A DNA stretch of 49,435 bases, taken from the NCBI GenBank assembly GCA_031278115.1, contig JAITKZ010000059.1, positions 1 to 49,435 on the forward strand. The letters are read 5' to 3'. Origin of the DNA: Endomicrobium sp. (GTDB taxonomy: Bacteria > Elusimicrobiota > Endomicrobiia > Endomicrobiales > Endomicrobiaceae). The translations under genes and the position numbers were made by a program. Below are positions 25,701 through 35,048 of this stretch, piece after piece. How positions within the stretch are numbered: the stretch's first letter is position 1; each line of letters begins with the position of its first letter. The notes under the pieces were generated by a model. The model was not told the origin of the DNA. It did not search any database and worked only from the letters and a program-made list of their open reading frames with translations.

Positions 25701-28700
25701 ATAAAGGAGAACTAACAATAGAATGTCCGTCAAAATAAATATGGACAAAAATCTCTGCCACCCATATACGCGTTACTTCGGTATCAATGACTTGGGTTTC
25801 ACTTGAAAAAACACTTACCCACTCGCATGAAAATGGTAAATATTCTTGTGTGTCAGTATTTTTAAATATGACTTCTGTCGTATAAGTTATAGTAAACGAA
25901 AAACCAACAAGGCTACTAATAACTTTTTTTTCCATTGTAGGAGCTATAGAAGCTAAACAATCAAGAATCAAATCTGATAAATTTAGAAACCTTTTGTTGC
26001 TAGCCTCTTGATGTTGCGGCAAAAAGTTGGGCGTATCGTAAGGGTCACAACATATAAAACGCTTAACCAACTCACTTACGCTAGACTGAGTGGTAATAGG
26101 ATGTTTGATTAGAGATTCAAAACTAAAAGATACTATATAAAAACCCTCATCAGTCAAGCGTGTGCCAGGCCTAAATTTATCAGAAATATCGATATTTTCA
26201 AAAAGTACTGTTGGCGGCTCAGGTGGTAGAGGTGGTGGAGTGACAGGAATATCTGAAAAATGAACAAGTCCCATAGGGAAACATACCGATTTCAAAAAAT
26301 CAGCCCTCCCTTCTTCTTTAATACCAGACATCAGAAAAAAGCCTGAAAAAACTGCCGCAATACTTTCAGCGTCACAAAGTGCGTAGAAATCAAGTGTTTG
26401 CCAAGAGGAATCCACGTAATCTATAAGATATTCCTGAGAAGTAGCCAATCGCTCAAAATGAAAATATGGGGTCGCTTCGGTTAAAGTATACAAATTATTC
26501 CCATCTGATCTGCCAATACTAATAGACTCTGACCATATATCAAAAATCTTATTATCATCAACAAAAAATCCTGATTCTTTTTTATCTAGATAAAAAGTAG
26601 CAGAATTATCCGTAACACTCACAAGATTTACATAAAGTTGAAACACGACAGTATGCGTAATCAACTTATAGGAAAGAGGACTATTATTTGTAATTTTATA
26701 AAAACATTTATATCTCGCCGTTTTTTTAGAATAAAGATCAAATTCGCTAGAGATAATGCTCAAACAAGTATTATCCAAAAAATTGGATATCAGTTGATAT
26801 TGCCAAAAATTAATATTAGGCGGAATATCATTTGGGTGGGCTTTAATTAAACTAGCTTTTTCTGATGCTAAACTGGACTTCGTATTCCCCGCGTGTGGTA
26901 ATGAATTATATAAGTTAATTGCAGTATCAATTAAAGTGTTATCAACATTCCAATATTCATTTAGTACATAGCGTGAAAGTTCCATTTGTGTAATACCAGC
27001 TGGAATGAAGCTATCTGTCGATGCATATTCAACTGATGGAAATATGTCATGGAAAGAGAAAAAAGAAACAGTTGGATACATGTTAGTAACTGTCCATGTA
27101 TCTGTTCCAGCTGGGAACTTATAAGCATAATAGTTCAAAGAAGAATATTCTTTTAATAAAGCATGATTCCACTGAAAAGAAGTTTGGAGTATTACGTTGA
27201 AAGTAGTCTCTTTAATATTTTCACATGTAAATATTAAAGGTTGTTCTAAGAAAGAAGTTTTTATACCCCTTACAACAATATAAAAATCAACAGTAGTAAT
27301 ACCTTTATACAGCGTAGAGTTTTGCCCTGAAACTATTACGTTATAAGGGAAAACTTCTGTTTTAAAAGTTACAAATATCCCATCTGTAGAAGAATCGTTA
27401 AATTGCAATACGATTTTATAATCTAACTGATTAGGATAAAGATAACTGGAAATAAAAGCTTTGCTCTGCTCTATCACAGTACTTGATATTTTTGCATCTA
27501 CAGTAACATTTTCGCCCTGATATGCAGGCAAAATTATATATTGATCTTCTGTAAACGTATATCCTTTCTTTATTGAGGAAAAAGATATAGGCATACTTGT
27601 TGGAAGATTGAGTATCAACAATCTATTTTTTTCGTTATAAAACAATTTGATATGCTCGGCAAACACAGGCATTGTGAACATATAGTCGTCAAAAACGTTC
27701 TTAACACGATATTCTAGACTGTTTGTTACTTCGGTTTGATGTCCAAAAACCACACGCATTAACGAATACAATCCGTTTTTTGTAGCCACTATCACGTCGC
27801 CTTCCATCTTGCAAAAAGATTCTTTGTTTAATGGCACAGGTATCCGATAGCGCCCAGCCACTTTCCATGTCGATTTGGCTGCATCAGTGGAAGGTATGCC
27901 TGTAAAGCAAATTATTTCGCCCATAGTCGTACATACTACAAAATAGTCCGACATAGACTCTAAACCAGCTCTACTAAGCGAAAACATCTTTAGAATAGCT
28001 CCGCCAAGAGTGGCAAACCCGTCTATAGTTAGAGCGGTAGCATTTTTTGGCTGAAAAAAACTCCATGCCTTATCTAACCAATTTGATGCGTTATTAACAT
28101 CAACACTGGACTCAGGCATCCAATAAAAATCAAAAGTATTATATGCGTTTGCAAAAACAAATCCATTATAAAACGTAATATTTTCAAGATTAGATATTTC
28201 GTGATAGGATGAACCAGCGGTGTGCCACGCCATTTTCTTAAACCCGAATTTTGAGTTCCAAATATACATCGGGGAACTCATATTTCCTGACGTAAAGAAA
28301 ATAGAATGTTGATACATACAATAATCTTTGGAGTATGTAGAGTCCTGCATTTCCGCAACTTGATCCATTTGATTGTTCAACGGATTAAACGAATAGATAA
28401 TAGATTTGCCGTTGCTTCGGAAAAATTTTAACAACAAAACTTGACGATCACCATATTTTATCGTCTGATCATACCAATTCTTTCCATATTGTATCGTAGC
28501 TCCAGTATTATAAGAATAAATACCTTTAATTGTACCGTAAATTTGAGCTATCCGCTTTAAGCCGGGACGAACCTTTAATTCGGTTGTAGGCGGCATAAAA
28601 TTAATTAAAGAGACTGCAAATTCTGGCGACAGCGTAAACGGATTGTCGTACAAATTCAGTCCCTTCATGGGTGGAAGCAATAATAGTTTTTGTTGTTGTT

Positions 28701-28713
28701 GACCGTTAGACAT
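22759..28713 (-). CDS. Giant gp10-like tail / packaged-DNA stabilisation protein, 1984 residues
   Basis: The N-terminus (MKGLNLYDNPFTLSPEFAVS, then NFMPPTTELKVRPGLKRI) matches the opening of P22 gp10-type and related stabilisation/tail proteins: a definition of a start site, then a beta-propeller-like domain rich in WYxT/YS repeats (KSIIYSFNPLNNQMDQVAEM). It follows the gp4-like adaptor directly, as gp10 does. P22 gp10 is about 470 residues; here roughly 1500 more follow, largely beta-type with Thr/Ser/Asn-rich sequence. A Lys/Glu helix (KKEEEKERAELAKKNLELTN) and Asn/Ser repeats (NSMNDSVNSSVN) occur near residues 1650-1700, then a last globular part. The extra domains may be receptor-binding. 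No catalytic motif was recognised. Confidence 0.7.
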   Translation of the reverse strand: MSNGQQQQKLLLLPPMKGLNLYDNPFTLSPEFAVSLINFMPPTTELKVRPGLKRIAQIYGTIKGIYSYNTGATIQYGKNWYDQTIKYGDRQVLLLKFFRSNGKSIIYSFNPLNNQMDQVAEMQDSTYSKDYCMYQHSIFFTSGNMSSPMYIWNSKFGFKKMAWHTAGSSYHEISNLENITFYNGFVFANAYNTFDFYWMPESSVDVNNASNWLDKAWSFFQPKNATALTIDGFATLGGAILKMFSLSRAGLESMSDYFVVCTTMGEIICFTGIPSTDAAKSTWKVAGRYRIPVPLNKESFCKMEGDVIVATKNGLYSLMRVVFGHQTEVTNSLEYRVKNVFDDYMFTMPVFAEHIKLFYNEKNRLLILNLPTSMPISFSSIKKGYTFTEDQYIILPAYQGENVTVDAKISSTVIEQSKAFISSYLYPNQLDYKIVLQFNDSSTDGIFVTFKTEVFPYNVIVSGQNSTLYKGITTVDFYIVVRGIKTSFLEQPLIFTCENIKETTFNVILQTSFQWNHALLKEYSSLNYYAYKFPAGTDTWTVTNMYPTVSFFSFHDIFPSVEYASTDSFIPAGITQMELSRYVLNEYWNVDNTLIDTAINLYNSLPHAGNTKSSLASEKASLIKAHPNDIPPNINFWQYQLISNFLDNTCLSIISSEFDLYSKKTARYKCFYKITNNSPLSYKLITHTVVFQLYVNLVSVTDNSATFYLDKKESGFFVDDNKIFDIWSESISIGRSDGNNLYTLTEATPYFHFERLATSQEYLIDYVDSSWQTLDFYALCDAESIAAVFSGFFLMSGIKEEGRADFLKSVCFPMGLVHFSDIPVTPPPLPPEPPTVLFENIDISDKFRPGTRLTDEGFYIVSFSFESLIKHPITTQSSVSELVKRFICCDPYDTPNFLPQHQEASNKRFLNLSDLILDCLASIAPTMEKKVISSLVGFSFTITYTTEVIFKNTDTQEYLPFSCEWVSVFSSETQVIDTEVTRIWVAEIFVHIYFDGHSIVSSPLSMKMKIGNDFRLREIFQEATGQYAYKEITKDFSDKWITFSVSSKLECRDDDVKNACLNKLFVGNVVTDADYSNWFYFGGWIFTALSIKIASLSAPPPPHFEFPAFPANLSYGHVPQSLSWYTYDTKAINLYNRNIWDAIPNLYCTYFFYEIQRIDNVHVAWEDVLTASVNSVCPPTNTKWNYTDFSSHPDPIAQFGFLNFFREYILSILDSPFTDSIAPTIISFIKNSHYVKLRYEAQYNNLNLVLKMKMSMLSPDNNDVIDIFDISLNFKFSYVDGIKVYETISTAIKFGNYAFHYLNFGDLRDLSSITINRTVEGTSLPSINPMYSWSYPTNFGIDTGRIWRSHYSWLFSMFNYIIEEKPAPWPTPPAPGPEVTHGPTLLKDWAVGLSLNRTNNGLEKVVVEDTVYPFEHDSSSPSFSFLSCLNNILYQYTLTGDYAQYNSLCNFFVVHFRYTGLGTYGSSLRQPHLTQANALKLEMVQTITLNANDSNLSAQKTFTFTITYGLAVYWRNGSDDIISPYLKIEYKNVTDSSTPVVLYDDSANIYSSSAGVWVLYGSTDVQHAPNITQNITTPEIFSNLTSIEVIGRTVSFQSPNDSTIDGMMKGTSNAFQFSNYDSILMDTDELEAVNEGYFGYLFSLFEAQYLTPNKKEEEKERAELAKKNLELTNQLLKTQSKVENYSVNNSMNDSVNSSVNAPILETQAQQPEIKAASDNPPPLQAVQNTNFDLALVPIFTNVNILAPFRSTQFVMDSYYGTWSQWEDVNMIDGIDHLNEFYMIVPDDYQPSTQFNNFVYNKSSLVKFDPNANGDYEDWIEFGKTHLIKVSYKTAATNFNIPNLKQVNNVSIFGTGSTFWGDNAKSLRIALYTDFHKNDDYYYQHNTNLDNVKLKLLKKIGLDKSYLRYNANSLVPVVDFHRMSYVQRQQYYKAYLEESAMIKNILINTMNKVGSRIALEMHMEIAEHNIIIYGYEVFFKILNKF

Positions 28714-28723
28714 AGATTCTCTT

Positions 28724-29545
28724 TTAATTAAGATTAGGGTCTAGTTTAACTTCGTTAAAAAATGGAATTTTTAAACTGTTATCTTTAATTAAGTTTCCAC
28801 GTTGCATGTTCTTTTGTAGGGCGGCAATATAAGCTTGAAATTTCTGAGAGTCAAACTGATAATCTATTCCCATGTAGCTTTTGTAATTGCAAACTGTGCC
28901 TAAAATTAAAAGCTCGCTATCAGATAAGGATTCATCATCATTTTTTTCAAAAGAATATTTATATGTATATGTTGGCGGAAGAAGACCATTTGATTCTCTT
29001 ACCCCAAACAAAGATTTGTATCCAAAAGAAAATATTAAAGAAGAAATATCATAGGTTTTCTCAAAATCTAAATCTGTGACAATATATGCATAATCGCCAA
29101 CTATAGCAAATGCGTTTATGCCGTTATTGCTATTTAGCGTCATAAATTTGTCGTATTCCATTTCGTAAAACATTTTGGCAATCTTTTTTTGTGTGATAAC
29201 GTCTGGCAGTTTCTCAGTAACTTGCCCAATAAACCCTGACGAAATGAAAGAGGCGAAACTTGGGGCTACTTCCCGAAACGCAAGTCGCATACTAGATATA
29301 CCTAATAAAGGGACATTAGGGTTGTCCGGTGTAGGAATTTCGGGAACTACATTTACAAAAATTTTAAACCTATCTGCTACTCCTATAGTTAAACTGCCAT
29401 GTATAGTCTCATTCAACGCTTCTAGCAATATAGCTGCGTCAGCATCGTATAAAGACGCATCTTGCGTATTAACATTAGCCAACGTTTTTGGCGGCACAAT
29501 CCCTATTCTTCTTGCAGCAGTTTTTATTATTTGAAGAGCGTTCAT
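28724..29545 (-). CDS. P22 gp4-like head-tail adaptor / DNA stabilisation protein
   Basis: 273 residues. It begins MNALQIIKTAARRIGIVPPK and continues with ASLYDADAAILLEALNETIH, the helical opening of gp4-type tail accessory factors. The C-terminal part (SELLILGTVCNYKSYMGIDY) is also in that style. Gp4 proteins attach to the portal after packaging and hold the tail; P22 gp4 also has peptidoglycan-hydrolase activity, not assumed here. AGAAGG precedes the ATG, and a 12-bp hairpin lies just upstream. Position between capsid-associated and gp10-like genes supports the call. Confidence 0.65.
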   Translation of the reverse strand: MNALQIIKTAARRIGIVPPKTLANVNTQDASLYDADAAILLEALNETIHGSLTIGVADRFKIFVNVVPEIPTPDNPNVPLLGISSMRLAFREVAPSFASFISSGFIGQVTEKLPDVITQKKIAKMFYEMEYDKFMTLNSNNGINAFAIVGDYAYIVTDLDFEKTYDISSLIFSFGYKSLFGVRESNGLLPPTYTYKYSFEKNDDESLSDSELLILGTVCNYKSYMGIDYQFDSQKFQAYIAALQKNMQRGNLIKDNSLKIPFFNEVKLDPNLN

Positions 29546-29558
29546 TTATTGACCTTCT

Positions 29559-29603
29559 GAGAGGATAACGCTCTACCACAAACGTTATCCTCTCAACTTT
29601 TTT
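29559..29603. terminator. 12-bp perfect hairpin between capsid-associated and gp4-like genes
   Basis: GAGAGGATAACG (29559-29570) pairs with CGTTATCCTCTC (29583-29594) across a 12-base loop. On the + strand AACTTTTTT follows, so it is a good intrinsic terminator against antisense transcription. On the - strand (the gene direction) the hairpin is followed by the ribosome-binding site AGAAGG of the gp4-like gene, so there it more likely protects the 3' end of capsid mRNA or tunes translation. Confidence 0.75.
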
Positions 29604-29630
29604 AGTTACCAACAACTGATTTTGGTGCTA

Positions 29631-30230
29631 TTATGTTGCCCATGAGTAAACAGCGCCAGCTTTTCCTAACAATGACTTAGGGTTCACGTTGTTTGGCAGA
29701 TCTATCTTCTCAGCCATATTGCCTGGTACTACTTCACACACTATAAGTGCGCCTACAGGCAGGTTTTTTCCTACGACATATGGATCCAAAGTTAAATTGC
29801 ACGCTGATCTAAGAACAATAACGTCGTTAAGCGATTTTTGGGTTTCATCAAAAATAGTAAGAGAATCATAAACAAAATCCAAAGAAGTCGCAGCGTCAAC
29901 GGCAGTCGGAATATTATCTATAAGTTTTAAAAGAGTAGTGCCAGCAACTACAGACTTAGAAGGCTGCCCCACAGCTGGAGCATTGAGATACTGCAATACG
30001 CCATCTACGATTCTAGCAACTGTTTTAGTCTGAATTATTGTACTTTCGTTCTTTAGCTTTATCTCAGTCGATAAACTTAACCTACAGTTACATCCCACAA
30101 ACTGGGAAAAATAGTAATCTCTTTCCTCAGGGGAGTTGATGTTCAGAAAATTATTGATCATTAATGCGTCAGCAAATATTGGTTGTCCTAAATTCTTATA
30201 ACTTCTAGAAATTTCAATTGTATAAGACAT
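29631..30230 (-). CDS. Capsid-associated (decoration or head-completion) protein, 199 residues
   Basis: Begins MSYTIEISRSYKNLGQPIFA. Mixed beta-type sequence with a long Val/Leu-rich central part (AGTTLLKLIDNIPTAVDAAT), ending GNMAEKIDLPNNVNPKSLLG. It lies directly after the capsid gene, with AAAAGGAG before the ATG, the place of head decoration or completion proteins. No definite family match can be made by eye; the role is inferred from context. Confidence 0.5.
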   Translation of the reverse strand: MSYTIEISRSYKNLGQPIFADALMINNFLNINSPEERDYYFSQFVGCNCRLSLSTEIKLKNESTIIQTKTVARIVDGVLQYLNAPAVGQPSKSVVAGTTLLKLIDNIPTAVDAATSLDFVYDSLTIFDETQKSLNDVIVLRSACNLTLDPYVVGKNLPVGALIVCEVVPGNMAEKIDLPNNVNPKSLLGKAGAVYSWAT

Positions 30231-30249
30231 AAATTAAAAGCTCCTTTTT

Positions 30250-31476
30250 TTATTTCTTTTTTACATCATCGACGTTTTGTGTTGAAGCTGGTTGTGCGAC
30301 AGGAGTAGGTAAACGATAGACGCCTGACCCAGAGTAGTTTGTTCTTTCTATTGATGTGTCTGTTGTCTGCCTTATAGCTTCAGGATCATAGTCTTTATCT
30401 ACGAAACTACTGAACTTGCAGATATTAGATGTGTCAGGCAATCCGTTGGTAGCAGCAGATAAAGTAATTACGCCCTGAGCTCTTGGCTTTTCTATAATAA
30501 AATTGCCAATAAAAGTTGTAATATACTGCGTTGCAAATTGGGTAGGAATCTGTCTCTTTTCCTGCACAAAATTTTCGCCTTCAAGATACTTAAAGTGCAA
30601 ATATTTTGAATTGATGAAATAAATTTGGTTATTTGGGCAATATTTGTCTAGATACACTGGAACGCCCATAAATTCAACGCTAGCAAATCCTGCGTCTTTC
30701 TTTTCGCTAGGAACGTTATTTATGTGCAATTTTTCCTGCATGTAAGTTAGATAAAGATTATAAAAATAATAATTCGTATAAATTCCGTCAATTTCGTCGT
30801 CTTTGCTATTTATAACTTGAAGCATATGTTGCCATGCCTCTACCATTGCAGTAGCCTTTGCTATATCAGTTGTATATTTAGCCCAATCAGTGGTTGTCCA
30901 TTCGCCAGCTCTGTTTCTCCAAAATTCGTATGATTTATCATCTGTGTCGTAATTTGCGCCTCTTGGCAAGTTAAGAACTACAAGATTGTTTTTATATGGA
31001 TTTGCAGATAACAAGTATTGAAGACCGCCCATTGAATAACCTGTAGCGTCACCACCAGAATATAGCTGACGAGCCATTGATACCTTAAATCCTTCCATCA
31101 ATGCTCTCTGATTTATATCTAACAAATCGGCAATCTCGTCAGATTTATTTATAGAAAGCATTTTGTCAAAAATAACAAAATCCTGATAACAAAACTTCCA
31201 GTCCCACTCAATTTGTTCTAACAAGTTGGTAGTGGTTGGGGTAATTTCAGCCTCAAAAGTAACCCATCTAACATTATTATTAGCTCTTGCAAGAATTAAA
31301 TCTACATTTCTCTTACCAACTCCACCTTCTTTAGCTTCAAGGTTTCCAGCTCTTGCTACCTTATCTAGTAAGGGATGACTTCTTCCCAACATATCCACCA
31401 TTCTTTTCCCATTTTCAAAACGTGTAGCAGCCCATAAATCGTTAAAAAGAGCTGCCCCATATCCAAAATTCGGCAT
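30250..31476 (-). CDS. Major capsid protein
   Basis: 408 residues, about the normal size. MPNFGYGAALFNDLWAATRF and the middle blocks SHPLLDKVARAGNLEAKEGG, YQDFVIFDKMLSINKSDEIA and GVPVYLDKYCPNNQIYFINS are typical of capsid proteins of the short-tailed phage type (HK97 fold expected). It follows the portal and scaffold genes and precedes the head-completion gene. A strong AAGGAG precedes the ATG, as expected for the most abundant virion protein. Fold is inferred, not shown. Confidence 0.8.
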   Translation of the reverse strand: MPNFGYGAALFNDLWAATRFENGKRMVDMLGRSHPLLDKVARAGNLEAKEGGVGKRNVDLILARANNNVRWVTFEAEITPTTTNLLEQIEWDWKFCYQDFVIFDKMLSINKSDEIADLLDINQRALMEGFKVSMARQLYSGGDATGYSMGGLQYLLSANPYKNNLVVLNLPRGANYDTDDKSYEFWRNRAGEWTTTDWAKYTTDIAKATAMVEAWQHMLQVINSKDDEIDGIYTNYYFYNLYLTYMQEKLHINNVPSEKKDAGFASVEFMGVPVYLDKYCPNNQIYFINSKYLHFKYLEGENFVQEKRQIPTQFATQYITTFIGNFIIEKPRAQGVITLSAATNGLPDTSNICKFSSFVDKDYDPEAIRQTTDTSIERTNYSGSGVYRLPTPVAQPASTQNVDDVKKK

Positions 31477-31495
31477 ATAAATCTCCTTATTTTAT

Positions 31496-32464
31496 TTAAA
31501 TATAATTAGCTTCTAACTGTTTGGCTAAATTTCTAAGCATTTTCCTATTGGTCTTAGGGTCATAAATATTTTCAGTCGATGACGGAATAGAAAAATCTAC
31601 ATTATTACTTCTTGTGTCTTTTATATTGTCGCTAGGCATCATAACTTTTTTCGCAGTTTTTGTTGCGATAGAATAAGCTTCGTCCAATGAGGTAACCGTT
31701 CCTTCTCTAAGCAAGTCTATAATCTCATCGTAATATTGTTCTGCATTAGGATAAAGTAAATTCCCATGCTCGTCAGTCTGCGCATAAAAATCTTCTATTT
31801 TATTGGCTATTTTTGTAAGTTGCTCATCAGCATCTTCGTTAGGCGTCCGACTGTTGTATGTGTTGCTAGTTAAACTTTCTACCTGTCTGACTATAGGCTC
31901 TAACTTTTCTTCCATTTTAACTGACTCTATAGCGTCTGGCAAACCTCTCTGTAAATCTTCAAACTTTAGTCTATGAATTCCCATTATCCTAAGGACATAC
32001 TCTACAGGGTTGTTTGTTGCAAGCTTGTCGGCTTTCAACAGGTTACCAATAAAGACTGGTAGAGAATACCCTGTTTTAAGGATGCTTTCAAGATGAGGAG
32101 TTATTGCATTCATTACTCCCTGCGTTTCCTGATTAACAAACCTTAAACCTTCTGCCATCTTCTTAAAACTTTTTTCAGTAATTGCAAAACTTTCTAACCA
32201 TGCTTTTTTTAAATCTGGCGTAAGACTTTCAAACTTTTCTTTTAAAGGCTCGCTCCAAAACGAAGGCGGCTTCAACTCTGAGCTAGATTTGTAAGGATTA
32301 ATATAAGAAGACTCTCTTCTTTTATCTTTTTCTATTTCTAAATTTTGTTCCAACGCTCTTCCGTCAAAGCTTAGTTGAGGACTACCATATGTTGGAACTG
32401 AGACGACATCGGACAATCTTGGGACTCCCAGCGAAGTTTGACTTTTGACAATTTCTGTTGACAT
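31496..32464 (-). CDS. Scaffolding-like protein
   Basis: 322 residues between portal and capsid genes, the classic scaffold position. It has the SFWSEPLKEKFESLTPDLKK block seen in many phage scaffolds, a long helical middle (LEPIVRQVESLTSNTYNSRT) and a basic C-terminal tail (RKMLRNLAKQLEANYI) like the coat-binding end of P22 gp8. GGGAG precedes the ATG. The role is inferred from place and composition. Confidence 0.65.
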   Translation of the reverse strand: MSTEIVKSQTSLGVPRLSDVVSVPTYGSPQLSFDGRALEQNLEIEKDKRRESSYINPYKSSSELKPPSFWSEPLKEKFESLTPDLKKAWLESFAITEKSFKKMAEGLRFVNQETQGVMNAITPHLESILKTGYSLPVFIGNLLKADKLATNNPVEYVLRIMGIHRLKFEDLQRGLPDAIESVKMEEKLEPIVRQVESLTSNTYNSRTPNEDADEQLTKIANKIEDFYAQTDEHGNLLYPNAEQYYDEIIDLLREGTVTSLDEAYSIATKTAKKVMMPSDNIKDTRSNNVDFSIPSSTENIYDPKTNRKMLRNLAKQLEANYI

Positions 32465-32466
32465 TT

Positions 32467-35037
32467 TTAGACTCCCTTCTCTATTGTATTTTTAACTTTC
32501 TGCTTAAAATAATCTGACTCTTCTTTTTCTTTATATCTTTTAGTGTCTGCTTCAATTTTTGTCTGTTGCATTTTCTCGTCGTGAGCCATCTTTTCCCTTT
32601 CCAATGTTTCACGTGACGTTATTTGCATCTGTTCCAATTGTAGTTTGTTTTGGACATCGTCCTGTTGTTGCCCTGTTGATTGCTGCTGACTCATTTCTTG
32701 AGCAATCTTTTGAGCTTCTACTTGCAATTTTTGAGCTTTTGCTTGAGCTTCTATCATAATCGCCTGAGCTTTAATAGCGTCAGGCTGTGGCGGCGGCGGC
32801 GGCGGCGGCGGCGTATTTTGCATTTGCTGAATTTGCTGTTTAAGCATTAGCACATAGTCTTCAATCATGGATTGTTCAACAAACGAATATCCGCACGACT
32901 TTAAACTTGACAGTAATATGCCAGTATAAACGTCAACGAGCTGAGGCGACGACATGCACATCTGCATTATTTGAGTTATCATCTGAAGAATCGTATTAGA
33001 ATTCTGAAGTTGTTGCTGTTGTGCTTGCTGATTCTTGAGCATACTGCTTTGGTCGTCTAACTGTAACTCTATTAAAAATTGAACTTGATCGCTACGCAAT
33101 ATCCTTCTAACTTTTGTCCATGTTGGCTGAAGCGACACTTGTTGGATTACCGATTCTAATTGAGCCAATTGTACCTGATTAGCCTGAAGCTGTTGTGCAA
33201 GAGACATGAGTTGTTGCTGGCTCGTGTCTGGCTGTTGCTGTTGCTCATCAGAGGCTTCCTGTGGCTGCCCTTGAGCTTGTTGCGATTGGTCGGGTGTCTG
33301 TACTGCTTCTTGAGGATTTTGCTCTTCTTGCGGCTGTTGCTGGCTCATGTCAGGCTGCTGTTGGCTCGTGTCAGGCTGAGCTTGAGAAAATGCAGCAGAT
33401 TGTTGAGAATTAGAAATGTTAGACATATCGCTGGAAGTGTTTGTTTGTTGTCCAGACGTGTCAACATTCTCATCTGTATCTTGATATTGCTGTTGTCCAC
33501 CTTGTTGTTGTTGTTGTTGTTGATTAGACTGCAATGAAGCAATCTGCTGCTGAATATTTTGTATAGCTGCTTGCAACTGCCCTTTATGATTATTTAAATC
33601 TTCTAAGTTTTCAGTATTTGAATCAGGCATCGCTATAGACGTAATCTTTTTCAAAGTTTCAACGTCTAAAACTTTGCAGATTCTATATACAAGCAGCTCG
33701 TAAACTCTAGTCATGTAATTTGAAACAACATTTTGTTTTTCTTGAAGGCGACGAGTTCCAAAAAAAGCTTTTGTTTTCACTTCTGTCGCCGTAGCTTGCT
33801 CGTCTGGATTTTCTGCCGTTCCAGATAGATTTCTCATTTGATCTGATATGCCTGATATTTCATATATAGCGTTCTTTAAGAAATCATGCTCGGCAGATAG
33901 AACTTGCATTATTTCTACTTTAGGACGATTATCTATATAAGAAATTACATTTGGATTTTCAGGCGAATAATCTACTGAGGCGACAATCTCGCCGTCTCTA
34001 GCATTGTTGATTTTCTGGATTAGGTCAGAGTTGACCGAAGATGTAAATCCTTTAAGCATTAACGAACGCAATAACTGTTCTCTTCTTATTGCTATATAAC
34101 TTAACTCTTTTATTTCGTGTATATAATTCCAAACTTCAGACGTTGGACGCATATCTATGCCGTTGCAAATTAGCAAAGGCGGTTCTGGAGTCGGGAAAAA
34201 ATATTGTTCGTCTATATTTTCTAGTTTAAATTTTGAAATTATTTTAGTCTCGCTCTGTGACGATAAAATTAATCTTTCTTGATTTTCCTTGTCCCACAAC
34301 TCCCAAATTTCAGCATAGTTTTCGCCTGTCGCTAAATACGAATATTCTAATTCAGGGAATACGTCGTCTTCAGCAAGATGAGTGTAGGGGTTAGCGTCAA
34401 ACCTGAAATCCTCAAAATTCACTTCGGGAAACAACGCTTTAAGCTTTGCCTTTGATAAGAATCTACGACGAGCAACCCAACGAACTTCATCCCATTCTAG
34501 TTTGGGGTCACAACAAAAGTTTAGCCAAGAAACGTATTCTATATCTAAACTTTCATCTTTTTCTTTCTTTACATAATCTACCCACAAAATGCCTCGTCCA
34601 GTAATAAAATAGTCTAGTTTAAATTTTTTAAAATTTAATTTTGACAACGATTTGTCAATAAAATATTGAGCGGACGACGATACGGCGGATAACAGACGAT
34701 CGTACAATTTTTTTTGATCTAGGTCTTGTACAAATTCTTTAGTGTTTCTAACCAATACGTTGATATTTGGAATGGTTGGCAGTATAAGAGATATTAGCGT
34801 CTCTATATTGGCATAATAAACATTTGCTCTATTGTTGTGAAGAGAAAAAGAATATGACTTTCGCTCAATATCGGAAAATTTTAAATCTTTGTCAAAAATT
34901 AAGGAAGCGTCGTCGTAAGTTTTATTATACAACTTATAAGCATTATAAGATTGACGACGATAAAGAGATTCATATCGCCTAGCGTTTCTGATTTTTCCCA
35001 ACCATTTGTCGCCCAACTTAGACTGTTCATCTTTCAT
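32467..35037 (-). CDS. Portal (head-tail connector) protein with Gln-rich C-terminal half
   Basis: 856 residues, larger than P22 gp1 (about 725). The N-terminal 450 residues fit a portal: NNRANVYYANIETLISLILP, YFITGRGILWVDYVKKEKDE and the QEKQNVVSNYMTRVYELLVY helix. The last 350 residues are low complexity: Gln runs (QQQQQQQ), repeated QPDTSQQQPDMSQQQP, an eight-proline run coded by GCC repeats at about 32789-32812, and a final charged coiled coil (EKMQQTKIEADTKRYKEKEE). P22 portals have a helical C-terminal barrel, so an extended barrel is a possible reading. The gene is directly downstream of terL. Confidence 0.75.
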   Translation of the reverse strand: MKDEQSKLGDKWLGKIRNARRYESLYRRQSYNAYKLYNKTYDDASLIFDKDLKFSDIERKSYSFSLHNNRANVYYANIETLISLILPTIPNINVLVRNTKEFVQDLDQKKLYDRLLSAVSSSAQYFIDKSLSKLNFKKFKLDYFITGRGILWVDYVKKEKDESLDIEYVSWLNFCCDPKLEWDEVRWVARRRFLSKAKLKALFPEVNFEDFRFDANPYTHLAEDDVFPELEYSYLATGENYAEIWELWDKENQERLILSSQSETKIISKFKLENIDEQYFFPTPEPPLLICNGIDMRPTSEVWNYIHEIKELSYIAIRREQLLRSLMLKGFTSSVNSDLIQKINNARDGEIVASVDYSPENPNVISYIDNRPKVEIMQVLSAEHDFLKNAIYEISGISDQMRNLSGTAENPDEQATATEVKTKAFFGTRRLQEKQNVVSNYMTRVYELLVYRICKVLDVETLKKITSIAMPDSNTENLEDLNNHKGQLQAAIQNIQQQIASLQSNQQQQQQQGGQQQYQDTDENVDTSGQQTNTSSDMSNISNSQQSAAFSQAQPDTSQQQPDMSQQQPQEEQNPQEAVQTPDQSQQAQGQPQEASDEQQQQPDTSQQQLMSLAQQLQANQVQLAQLESVIQQVSLQPTWTKVRRILRSDQVQFLIELQLDDQSSMLKNQQAQQQQLQNSNTILQMITQIMQMCMSSPQLVDVYTGILLSSLKSCGYSFVEQSMIEDYVLMLKQQIQQMQNTPPPPPPPPQPDAIKAQAIMIEAQAKAQKLQVEAQKIAQEMSQQQSTGQQQDDVQNKLQLEQMQITSRETLEREKMAHDEKMQQTKIEADTKRYKEKEESDYFKQKVKNTIEKGV

Positions 35038-35048
35038 TATGAAATTTT

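Noticed and set aside
32789..32812. GGC repeat as a regulatory element
   Set aside because: It is in frame inside the portal gene and encodes a proline run.
33160..33537. Leu-rich open frame on the + strand
   Set aside because: It is the complement of the Gln-rich part of the portal gene (CAG/CAA repeats read as Leu); no translation signals.
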